Source of the DNA: Wurfbainia villosa
Taxonomy: Eukaryota > Streptophyta > Magnoliopsida > Zingiberales > Zingiberaceae
NCBI GenBank assembly: GCA_025175895.1
Contig: CM046004.1
Location: 17,905,011 to 17,969,010 of the forward strand
Direction of reading: 5' to 3'
Length of the DNA stretch: 64,000 nt
Shown: in pieces, positions 55,697 through 64,000 of the stretch
How positions within the stretch are numbered: the first letter of the stretch is position 1
How the letters are laid out: the number at the start of each line of letters is the position of its first letter
The notes under the pieces: generated by a model
The model's input: only the letters and a program-made list of their open reading frames with translations
Told to the model about the DNA's origin: nothing
Database searches by the model: none
Position numbers and translations under genes: made by a program

Positions 55697-56902
55697 TGTT
55701 AGGGCAATCTCTTGCCGTAATATGGTTTTGATGGTGTGGCAAAAGGTTTAAGTTAGTTTGATATGTTGATTTGATATGTGCGTTGAAGTCGTGCAGGACT
55801 TAGTAATTCGCACATGGAGCCGTGGCGAGTTTCACATCTCATGACTCGTGCCTTGAGTCGGTGAAGGATAGCTTTGCGGAAGTTGTGCGCTTGGAGCATC
55901 CGAGGGACCGCCGGACGAGAAGCTTGGAGTGAAGCCGGAGGAAGTAGACTTCGAAGCAAGAGACGCGAAGGAGCATTGCAGAGCCATGCGCCTGATGTTG
56001 CCGAGGGACGTGGCCACGAACGAAGAGAACTTCGAAGGCGAGGGACTCCGAGGGATGAGAGTGAGCGATTGTAACCCGGGAAGGGTAGCTCTTAGGTGAA
56101 ACTTGGTCATTTGGCCAAGTGTCGGATGGGTTTTCGACACTCACCGACCGCCATGTCATGGCAATGATCGCCTAAGTCGATGGTTCGATCGACCGGGTCT
56201 AATGTGGTCAAGTTGATCGACCGACCAAAGATGGGCGGTCGATCGATGGCTTGATCACCGACCGCTAAGGGACGGCAATGATCGATGTCACCGCGGCACG
56301 CACGTAATGGAGTCAACCTCGCTTGAGGACTCGATCGTTGACATCACCGATCGATGGGTGCCATCACGATCGATGCTGCATCGCTGGATAGTATCCAACG
56401 CGTGGAAAGCCCGCTATTGGGCAACGGCCTACAGACTCCGATCGATGAATGACATCAGTCGACTGCTCCTGTGTCAATGGGAAGAAACCCTCTTCCTCTA
56501 TAAAAAGGAAGGGGATAAGGCTTTGGGAGGCTAATGCTTATACTCTAATACTCTCCCAAAGTTCCCTAAAGCTTTCCATCCTCTTACCCAAGCTTATTTT
56601 CATTATATTTGTAAGAGGAGTGTTGTTGTAAAGAGGTTACCTCCACCTAGCTTTGTGCAAAGGAGAGATCTAGTGAATAGATTGCGGAGTGATTCACCGT
56701 GGATGAATCGGACCGTGGATTAGCGGCGTAGCCGTGAACCACGTTACATCTCTGTGTTTGTATTGTCTTTGTTTTATTTCAATTTGCTTGTCTTAGTTTA
56801 TTGCTTCCGCTTGCGCTAACATTTTGTAGACGAGCAAAATACGAGACATCCACCGAACGAGGGCTATTCACCCCTCTCTAGCCGGCCAATCGATCCCCTA
56901 CA
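55697..56902 (+). repeat. 3' LTR of element E
   Basis: 1206 bp, TG...CA, followed by GAAGT. Palindromic tract 56140-56465 and TATA at about 56496. Confidence 0.95.
56140..56465. repeat. Palindromic tract upstream of the TATA box, 3' LTR of element E
   Basis: CGATCGATGG, GATCGACCGACC, GGTCGATCGATGG and CATCAGTCGACTGCTC motifs. Where the 5' LTR has CAGTCGACTGATGAATG this copy has CCGATCGATGAATG. Confidence 0.85.
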
Positions 56903-56907
56903 GAAGT

Positions 56908-58130
56908 GGTGCCTGGAGAAGGACTTGGGGGAAGAACACCTCAGAACACTATGCCCTTAACCCAAACTCGAAGGGAAGAACAGGACGAAAGTCACACTGC
57001 ACTGGAAGTTTACGAGCCCAGCCCTTTACCATGGGTTCGTCACTTGGATATATGTTAGTCGGCCAATGACCCGAGTCGTACTTTCTATCTCGATCGCAGG
57101 CCAATGATCGGTAAGAAAATTGTCTTCTATGATGGCTAGCCGAGGTTGTAGCTTTGATAAAATGCTTTTTATGCAAATAATCGCCACGCTTGATGGGTAG
57201 TCGATCTCGCTTTATTCCAAATCTAAGGTTGCCAAGTCCACCTTAGCTCACGGAAAATAATACCATATTGTTATTCCCAGCAATACATGTAACTGGAACC
57301 TAATGCACATCACCCAGGCTCCCTCAGAATCCCTTAGAGGGTATCTCCACCGATTCACTTCTGCAGCTAGGGGAATCCCCTCTGCCAGATCAGAAGCTTT
57401 CAGAGGCGCTATTCTGCACAGGCTGAAGGAGGGCCCCTTCCTCAGTTCCTTGTTAAGACAACCTGCTGACAGTTATGAGGAGCTGCTAGGTCGTGCGGAG
57501 CAATTTATCCGCGAGGAGGAAGGATTGAAGGTGCGGAGAGCTGAACGGGCTGCCGCAGCAGTTCCAACTGAAAGAGCTCGACCCGCTGCCCCTCAAGTAC
57601 CCCCTCGTTGAGGTTATGTGCGACCTTTTCGACAAGAGGCTCCTAGGCCTCGGTCATTGTTACAGGGCGCTCGTCCTGTACCGCCATTACAGATTATGGC
57701 TGCTGAAGCACTTCCTCCGGCAAGGACCTGGAAGGAGCAAGAGATGGAATTCTATGAGCAACAGGGTCTGCTACAACGACCCTTAGGATATAGGGGGATC
57801 CCACGTAACCCCCCCCCCATTCTTCTGCCAATATCATAAGGAATATGGCCATGCTAGTGGTCGATGCTTTAAGTTACAGGAGGAGCTGGATCGTCTCCGA
57901 ACCGCATATCTGCAATTGCGGTTCCAAACGGGAAGACCAGCACGGCAAGGTCCCCGACCCGATGTAGCCCGTCCAGGGCCGTATAACCAACAACCTCAAG
58001 TCACTTTCCCCCAAACGCCGTCCCAGGAGGTTATTTCTCAAGAAGGCCCATCAGGTGAGGGCTCCTCATCCAATCTAAATAACGCTCACACACGGGGGGG
58101 GTTATCCATGTTATAGCCGGAGGACCTACT
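56908..58130 (+). pseudogene. gag: Gag remainder of the Tat element
   Basis: Continues from 51383. The retrotransposon gag domain is clear at 57303-57611 (SLRGYLHRFTSAARGIP, SYEELLGRAEQFIREEEG). A TGA stop (57609) and a nine-C run at about 57808-57816 precede a CCHC-like motif in a shifted frame (CQYHKEYGHASGRC, about 57830-57870). The frame then reaches the Tat-typical VIAGGPTDGDSNRARKSYAR just after a G-homopolymer frameshift near 58100. It also has stops near 57055 and in 57140-57300. Confidence 0.8.
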
Positions 58131-59415
58131 GACGGGGACTCCAACCGGGCTCGGAAGTCATATGCCCGTCTCATGGAGAGTTTGGTCATTATCACTGACC
58201 AGACTGCACCGTCCGTTTCATTCGGGATAGAAGATCTACAAGGTGTCCTCCTGCCCCACACGGATGCCTTAGTTATCTGAATATCCCTAGCCAATTATGA
58301 AGTGGCTAGGGTGCTGGTCGACTCGGGAAGATCTGTTAATATCATTTTTCAGGAGGCTTTCGGACAGATGCAGCTGGGAAATGCCCAGCTAGAAGATGTG
58401 GCCACACCCCTGTTTGGGTTCGCAGGGCATGTGGTCCACCCTACGGCGATTTGTGCCGCTTCTAACTCTGGGCGTAAGCCGGCAAAACCAAGATATACCT
58501 TTCCTCATCGTGGACGCTCCGTCCACTTATAATGCTATTCTTGGGCGTCCTTTCCTTACCCTTTTTCAGGCGGTGGCTTCCCCGTACCACCAAAAGCTTA
58601 AATTTCCAGTGGGACAATTAGTGGGAGAAGTTCGCGGAGAACAGAAGGCCTCCAGGAGCTGCTACGTGCAAATGGTTCGGGATGATCAAAAGAAGGCCCG
58701 AACCGATGACCTCAAAGGCAAAGCTATCATCATTTCTGATGTCTGCGTCCTGGAGGAATCCCCCCCCAAAGCCGACAAAATAGAGGAAGGAGAGCTGGTG
58801 GAAATCGCTTCGGGAAAGGCTACATGGGTAGCACAACAGCTGGAAGCCAAAGAGGAGCTGGTGGCCTGCTTGTGGGAGAACGAAGACATCTTTGCGGGAG
58901 ATGTGCATGATCTCACCGGGATCGATCCTCGCGTGGCTGAACACTATCTCAATATAACCAGAGGAGCCCGACCTGTCCAACAGAAGCGGCGACATTTTGG
59001 ACCTGAGAAGGACAAGGTCATAGCTGAAGAGGTGGAAAAACTGCTAAAGGCGGGTCATGTAAAGGAAATCCAGTTCCCCGAATGGATTTCTAATATAGTC
59101 TTGGTCCCCAAGCCTTCTGGGCAGTGGAGGATGTGTATCGATTTTCGTGATTTGAATAAAGCGTGCCCTAAAGACTGCTATCCCTTGTCTCGTATTGATC
59201 AGTTGGTAGACTCCACTGTAGGATATGAAGTGGTGTCCCTAATGGATGCATATCGATACTATCAAATACCTTTGGCCAAAGAAGATCAAAAGAGGGTTAG
59301 CTTTGTGACGGCAGGAGGGTTATACGCTTATGTGGTAATGCCGTTCGGGTTAAAGAATGCAGGGGCCACCTATCAGCGCCTTATGGACAAGATCTTTGCA
59401 GAGCAGAAAGGGTAA
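58131..59415 (+). pseudogene. pol: Protease and reverse transcriptase of the Tat pol
   Basis: Protease region from about 58290 (NYEVARVLVDSGRSVNIIF): the active-site DSG is present, but the usual following Ser is Arg. A frameshift near 58470 leads to DAPSTYNAILGRPFL and then RT in a single frame (PEWISNIVLVPKPSGQWRM, CIDFRDLNKACPKDCYPLSR, PFGLKNAGATYQRLMDKIF). TAA at 59413 lies just before the catalytic block. Confidence 0.88.
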
Positions 59416-60429
59416 AATGTGGAAGTCTACGTGGATGACATCTTGGTCAAATCAAAGACCACTAGGGATTTAGTCAAGGATTTAAATAAAACCTTCGCTA
59501 CATTGAGACGGTTTAATATGAAGCTAAACCCTAACAAATGCCTGTTCAGGGTAAAAAGCGGCAAGTTCTTGGGGTACATAGTAACTGAGAAGTTGTTGCA
59601 AGCCAACCCTGAGAAGGTGCAAGCGCTGTGCAACATGAAATCACCCACTAATCTGCGAGAGACCCAGAAGTTGGTGGGCAAGATTGTTTCTTTATCCCGA
59701 TTCATAGCCAGATCGGCGGACAAAGGGCTACCTTTCTTCAAGATTCTGCGTAAGGCTACTAAATTTCAGTGGGACGATCAATGCGAGTAGGCTTTCTAGG
59801 AGTTGAAGAAATATTTGGCTGGACTCCCACTGCTAGCCAAACCAGTGGCCGGAGAACCATTATGGATGTATTTGGCCGTCTCAGAGGGAACTATTAGTTC
59901 GGTTTTATTGAAGCAAGAAGGCTCTCACCAGCAGCCTATTTATTATACCAGTCATATCCTGAAGGGGGCTGAATTCCGTTATACAGAGCTAGAGAAGCTG
60001 ACATATATTCTGGTGTTGACCGCTCGCAAGTTGAGGCCATATTTTCTGGCTCATCCCATCACTGTTCTAACTCACAGCGAATTGGGCAAGGTCGTCACTA
60101 AGCCCAATTTCTCTGGAAGATTGGCCAAATGGGTGGTAGAACTAAGTGAATATGATATTCACTACCAACCCCGAATGGTTATCAAGGCCCAAGCGCTCGC
60201 TGATTTTCTAGCGGAGGTACCTTGCGACCCGAAAGATGGTTCATCGGCAAAAGAGGAAGGATCAGATGCATGGAGCATATTCATAGACGGTTCTTCAGGA
60301 TCTACAGGTAGTGGCGTCAGTGTTCTGTTAATTTCCCCTGATAAGGAGGAGACCCGCATAGTCGTACGCCTGGGATATCGAGCATCCAATAATGAGGCAG
60401 AATATGAAGCCATTCTAGCGGGATTGTAG
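59416..60429 (+). pseudogene. pol: RT end, RNase H and start of the second RNase H of the Tat pol
   Basis: Same frame as upstream. VYVDDILVKS is the RT active site (YVDD), then KFLGYIV and the RNase H connection; RNase H at about 59830-60180 (WMYLAVSEGTISSVLLKQEG, YTELEKLTYIL); the second, archaeal-type RNase H from about 60275 (WSIFIDGSSG, RLGYRASNNEAEYEAIL). Stops at 59788 and 59797 (both TAG where relatives have Gln) and 60427 (TAG). Two RNase H domains support the Tat assignment. Confidence 0.9.
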
Positions 60430-61158
60430 GTTGCTAAGGCGGTGGGGGCTTCTTCAATTGTAATCCATTCGGATTCCTAGTTGGTAATATCACAACTTCA
60501 AGGTTCTTTCGCGGTTCGGGAGGAAAGACTGCATAAGTACTTGAAGGCTTTTGAGAAAGAAAAAGCTCAATTTCGGCAAGTCCTCTTAAAGCAAATCCCA
60601 CGGGAGAATAACGGGAAGGCAGATGAATTGGCTCGGGTGACTAGTGCTATGGAAGGAGTGAAGTCATTGGAAATGGTCCATGCGAAAATCCATACTTCCT
60701 TAGCGATATGCAATGTGGAGGAAGACGCACCCGAATCAAGCCTAATTCCTGATTGGAGGACTGACATCATAGCTTATTTACGACACGGAAAGGTCCCTGA
60801 AGAAAAAGTAGCAGCATCTGCTTTAATGTGCCGAGACAGACGGTTTACCCTCTTAAATGGAGACTTATACAAGACCTCTTTCGGACGACCCTTATTGAAA
60901 TGCTTGGAAAGTGAGGATACGGAATGGGTACTCCGGGAGATTCATGAAGGTTGTTGCAGTAATCATCTAGGAGGGAGAGATTTAGCAAGGAAGGCCCTGT
61001 TAGTAGGATATTTTTGGCCTACTCTCCAACAGGATGCCGCTCTTATAGTGCAGGCTTGCCCAGCTTGTCAGAAACATAGCAACCGGTCCGAACGGCCGAC
61101 TGAATTAATGAAAGCTGTGGTCGCTTCATGTCCTTTTGATAAATGGGAATGGATATAG
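60430..61158 (+). pseudogene. pol: Second RNase H end and integrase zinc-binding region of the Tat pol
   Basis: After the TAG at 60478 the frame carries LVISQLQGSFAVREERL and IPRENNGKADELAR (end of the second RNase H), a linker, and the integrase HHCC zinc finger (REIHEGCCSNHLGGRDLARK, ACPACQKHSN). It ends at 61156 because a single base is missing near 61145. Confidence 0.9.
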
Positions 61159-61946
61159 TGGGCCCGATGCCAGTGGCACCTTTGCAGAAGAAATTTTTAT
61201 TGGTGGTTGTGGATTACTTCTCCAAATGGGTGGAAGCAGAGCCCCTGGCCAAAAGTACCGAGAATGTTGTAATACAATTCTTATGGAAGAATATTGTCTG
61301 TCGATACGGTATTCCTCGGAGGATAGTTAGTGATAATGGACGTCAGTTCCAAGGCAAAAAGATCAAAGAATGGTGCCAAAGTCTCAACATTCAGCAAGCT
61401 TTCACTTCGGTAGCTCACCCTCAAGCTAACGGGCAAGTGAAAGTGACTAACAGAATTCTCATTCAAGGATTAAAGACCAAATTGGAGGCTCAGAGGAGAA
61501 ACTGGGTAGAAGAATTGTCAGGAGTCCTGTGGGCCTACCGAACTACACCAAAGATTGCAACAGGGGAAACTCCCTTCAATTTAGTACACGGGACGGAAGC
61601 TGTTATTCCGGTCGAAGCTCTTTTAAGTAGCGCTCAGATAGAGGTGTACGAACCAGATCAGAACCAACTTATCCAAAGCACTGAGTTGGACTTGGTGGAG
61701 GAAAAGCGGGAGATGGCACAGAGGCGAGCGGAATTTTACAAGCGAAGAGTACAGCAAGCCTTTAATAAGAAGGTGATGCCTCAAAGATTTCAAGAGGGGG
61801 ATTGGGTGTTGCGAAAAGTTAATCCCGCTGGAGACCATGGAAAGTTGGCTCTGAATTGGGAAGGGCCTTATGAAGTAACACGTCGCGTAGCGGGGTCAGC
61901 ATATTACCTGAAAGATGACCAGGGCAAAGAATTTCTGCGACCCTAG
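61143..61946 (+). pseudogene. pol: Integrase core and C-terminal region of the Tat pol
   Basis: Open for 267 codons in the frame shifted by the small deletion near 61145. Core DDE motif visible: DIVGPMP at the start, SDNGRQFQ (second Asp) and the Glu that would normally lie in HPQANGQVEVTNR is Val-preceded Lys here (ANGQVKVTNR), so the third catalytic acid is changed. The C-terminal GPYEV/DWVLRKVNP module follows. Dead by the lost catalytic Glu as well as the frameshift. Confidence 0.85.
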
Positions 61947-62343
61947 AACGCCATTCATTTGAAACTTTTTTACACTATATGAGAAGTGAGAGATAGAAGA
62001 AAAGGAGTTGTGGGGTTCCCGAGGGGGTGTACTCCCTAACTTGATTGTATTAATTAGAGGCGAAGTAGCCCCAAATTTTATTAATGAGCCATTTACAATT
62101 GTGGTATGGTACCTTTAATAAACTTTGAAAAAGAAAAAAGAAGATGGAAAGGAAGCTCCCATTTCGAAGCAATACATCGAATTACAGCTTAAATCGGTCG
62201 AGAGGGTAGCGTCGAAAGCCAGCCTCCCAATTTAAAGAGAACGAAGGATAAGTTGGAGGAGGTAATCCTTGATCAGCATATTGCCGAACCGCTTCATTAA
62301 ATCCGTCCTGATAAATGGCGCGCAGCAAAATGATGAGTCGCTC
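61947..62343. other. Post-pol spacer of the Tat element
   Basis: No coding signal on the plus strand. It holds the 3' end of the antisense transcript unit and AT-rich sequence with AAAAAGAAAAAAGAAG (about 62127-62142). Confidence 0.5.
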
Positions 62344-64000
62344 CTATCGGTTCGGGCGGTCCGGACTTCGGTCTCGATGGAGTCTGTGACACTTCTCTTG
62401 ATGCTCCTCAAGCTCTCGACGCATGTCACTGTAACGCCTAGATACTTCCATAATGGCGTCCGCCAAGACTGAAATATCGTCAGCTCGGGAAGTTTGGTCT
62501 TGCTGCATAAGGCGCATCATCTCCACCATATTTTGACGCATCGAAGCTGAAATTCCCTCTACTGCTTCAGAGTAGGATCTGGTTCGGACGAGTTCAATGC
62601 TCAGTCTCTGGAGGGAAGTTTCTTGCCTGCGTAGACAGGCATGAGCATGTGCCCTGGAATTTATGAGGGATGAATTTTCTTGTACCTCCTTGCATAAGCG
62701 GGTACGGAGGTCCCCTATTTTGTCCTGTGCCTTCCGGTATTGAATCTGCAGATGAGCGATGGTGTCAGAGTCCTGTTGTTTCCCCTGGAGGAGCTCTGCT
62801 ACCTGCCCTTGAAGGCGTATTAATTCTCGAGAAGAGGAAAACTCCTCGTCAAGATGAGCCAACTGGACTTCCCGCTGGAGGAAGGATGGCTCCACACCCG
62901 CTCGCTATTGTTTTTGTAATGCTGCAATGGTATCAGCATCTTTTTGAATTTGTTGGCGAGCAGCTTCGCTCTTAGCATAGGTGCATTATCGCAACAGAGT
63001 CGTTCTTGATTCTGGGCTGCTAAATTTTCCGTTATTCTTCCAGAACTTGAGCTCGGTATTGATGAAGAGAGCGGTCCAACTCTTGGTAGTTGGTTAAGGC
63101 CTGCACGCCGGTCGTGGAGAAGAAATTGATTAGTAAGATAAAGTTAGGGAAGCTGATTGAAAAAACATACCAAATCAAGGGCATGGCGTAGGCCTTCCGT
63201 GCGAGGAACCAATTCCTCTGAATTCAGGATCCGAAGACTCCTGGGGAAAAGGGAAGAAGATGGGACAGATGATGTTGAGGGGGGAATTCCACTTATAATG
63301 GGGAGAATGGGGGTGGTATCCATGGGTTGAGAAGGGAAAGGAGGAGGGGCATCAGTCAGAAGGCTCATGGGGGTGGTAATCGGAGGCAGCATATAAGGAG
63401 CCGGAGGAAGAACAGGTGCCATAACCGACTGTGAGGTAAGCATGGCAGGAGGGATGGAGGGAAGCTGGTTGAACGATGAATCCGGAGAGGATGATGTGAT
63501 GAGAACAGGGCTGGAGGAGCCTTCGATGGGAAGGAGAGAAGTAAAAGGACACTGGTTAGTGCCCATAGGAGGAGAAGGGCTCTTCAGGCGATGAGTGGAG
63601 GGGGAAGTAGGCAGTGAGGGGATATCAATCGTCATGGGTTCAGAGGTGGAATCGTATTCAGGGGAAAAAGAAGGCAGAGGTGAGCCAACCTCTGTCGTTG
63701 GCTGACATGGAAGTACATCCTCCCCAGGTTTATCCTCAGATTGCGGTGAAGGGGAAGGCGACTTCCAAACATTTATGGCGGAAGGAGAAAGAGTGGGAGA
63801 GCTAGGGTTTGTAAATGACGGAGGAAATGAAGAGGGGTTGATTACCCCGGTTTCCTCTGGGATGGAGGTAACAAGGGTTCCAGGAGGAGGAGAGGAAGAA
63901 AGGCGAGACGGAGCAGGTGCGGTGGTGATCGGGGAAGGTGAAGAGGAAGACGAAGCTGACGGCTGACCGGTGCCTCGCTTGAGGTGTGAGTAACGGTTCG
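62344..64000 (-). pseudogene. Antisense ORF of the Tat element (intron-containing, continues beyond the window)
   Basis: Read on the minus strand from the right edge, a frame is open from 64000 to a splice donor near 63172 (TTTGGTATGTTT), rich in Ser and Pro (PSPSPQSEDKPGED, LPPAPYMLPP). An intron of about 75 bp ends near 63098 (GGCGTGCAG). Exon 2 encodes heptad-rich sequence (TNYQELDRSLHQYRAQ), is broken by TAA near 63036 and TAG near 62908, and continues to 62344 with a long coiled coil (LIRLQGQVAELLQGKQQ, SISELV-like heptads, QNMVEMMRLMQQD). Tat/Ogre-Retand elements are known to carry antisense ORFs here. Its function is unknown; no catalytic domain seen. Confidence 0.65.

Larger units (their letters stand above)
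51389..56902 (+). mobile_element. Copia/SIRE-like gag-only LTR retrotransposon E (young, intact gag)
   Basis: LTRs 51389-52597 and 55697-56902, GAAGT target duplication, primer site, polypurine tract and a single long gag, 5514 bp. No pol. Outside one palindromic tract the LTRs are nearly identical, and gag is open, so the insertion is the most recent in the window by these signs. It needs protease, RT and integrase from another element. Confidence 0.95.
49975..64000 (+). mobile_element. Ty3/Gypsy retrotransposon of the Tat lineage (3' LTR outside the window)
   Basis: Approximate 5' LTR (left limit not resolved) to 51118, primer site with TGGCGCCGTCTGTGG, gag (split by element E), protease, RT, RNase H, a second (archaeal-type) RNase H, integrase, then a post-pol region with an antisense intron-containing ORF that runs off the right edge. 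The double RNase H and the antisense ORF are known marks of Tat/Ogre-Retand elements. Coding is broken by stops and small frameshifts. A fragment of the same family lies at 6768-7547. Confidence 0.9.

Noticed and set aside
1..64000. tRNA or rRNA genes
   Set aside because: No cloverleaf or rRNA-like stretch was recognised by eye. The only tRNA-related sequences are retrotransposon primer sites. A tRNAscan-type search was not possible.

Overview
The window looks like nuclear DNA of a flowering plant, probably a monocot. Two intron-less, GC-rich host genes sit in AT-rich, heavily nested transposons, and every large element belongs to a plant lineage: Copia/SIRE-like, Copia with an Ivana-like pol, Gypsy/Tat, CACTA (En/Spm) and hAT. 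A Zingiberales-type genome is a guess from the style of the elements and is not shown by the sequence. Most of the 64 kb is transposon, and nearly all coding sequence outside the two host genes and a few gag ORFs is decayed.

Layout. 1-6767: minus-strand, gag-only Copia/SIRE-like element A, cut by the left window edge, with an extra envelope-like/'plant transposon protein' ORF. It sits in a Gypsy/Tat fragment (6768-7547). 7721-8274: end of another SIRE-type LTR. 8590-12113: decayed plus-strand Copia pol, whose 3' flank and probable 3' LTR resume at 38283. 12114-38282: a CACTA transposon with 9-bp terminal inverted repeats and a TTG target duplication. Three LTR-type insertions lie inside it, each with its own 5-bp target duplication: an apparent solo LTR (12406-14628, TGAAT), gag-only Copia element B (18117-24898, GATAG) and a degenerate but pol-bearing SIRE-type element C on the minus strand (25263-34222, CTTTT). 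Conceptual removal of B and C makes the CACTA transposase frame continuous. 38283-40800: old LTR with a tandem duplication, a Tourist-like MITE and a hAT transposase relic.

42746-49260 is the gene island: a 0.65-kb extremely GC-rich palindromic tract between TA microsatellites, a SIP1-type trihelix transcription factor gene (43797-44636, plus), 3.5 kb of featureless spacer, and a CXE-class carboxylesterase gene (48168-49163, minus); the two genes converge. From about 49975 to the right edge lies a Gypsy/Tat element with a 45-bp tandem repeat in its LTR, pol with two RNase H domains, and an intron-containing antisense ORF that runs off the window. Its gag is split by gag-only Copia element E (51389-56902, GAAGT), which keeps an intact 575-codon gag.

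The most unusual signal is shared by all SIRE-like LTRs here (A, B, C, E and the 7721 fragment). Each carries a tract of short perfect palindromes (CAGTCGACTG, ATCGATCGAT) just upstream of its TATA box. Elements A, B and E have a second such tract in the 3' internal region, and related motifs appear inside the CACTA right end. In C and E the two LTRs agree almost everywhere except in these tracts, which means either hypervariable DNA or systematic base-call/assembly error at CG-rich palindromes. A second pattern is that premature stops in the CACTA transposase and Tat pol are nearly all explained by C:G to T:A changes (TGG to TAG/TGA, CAG to TAG, CGA to TGA, CAA to TAA).
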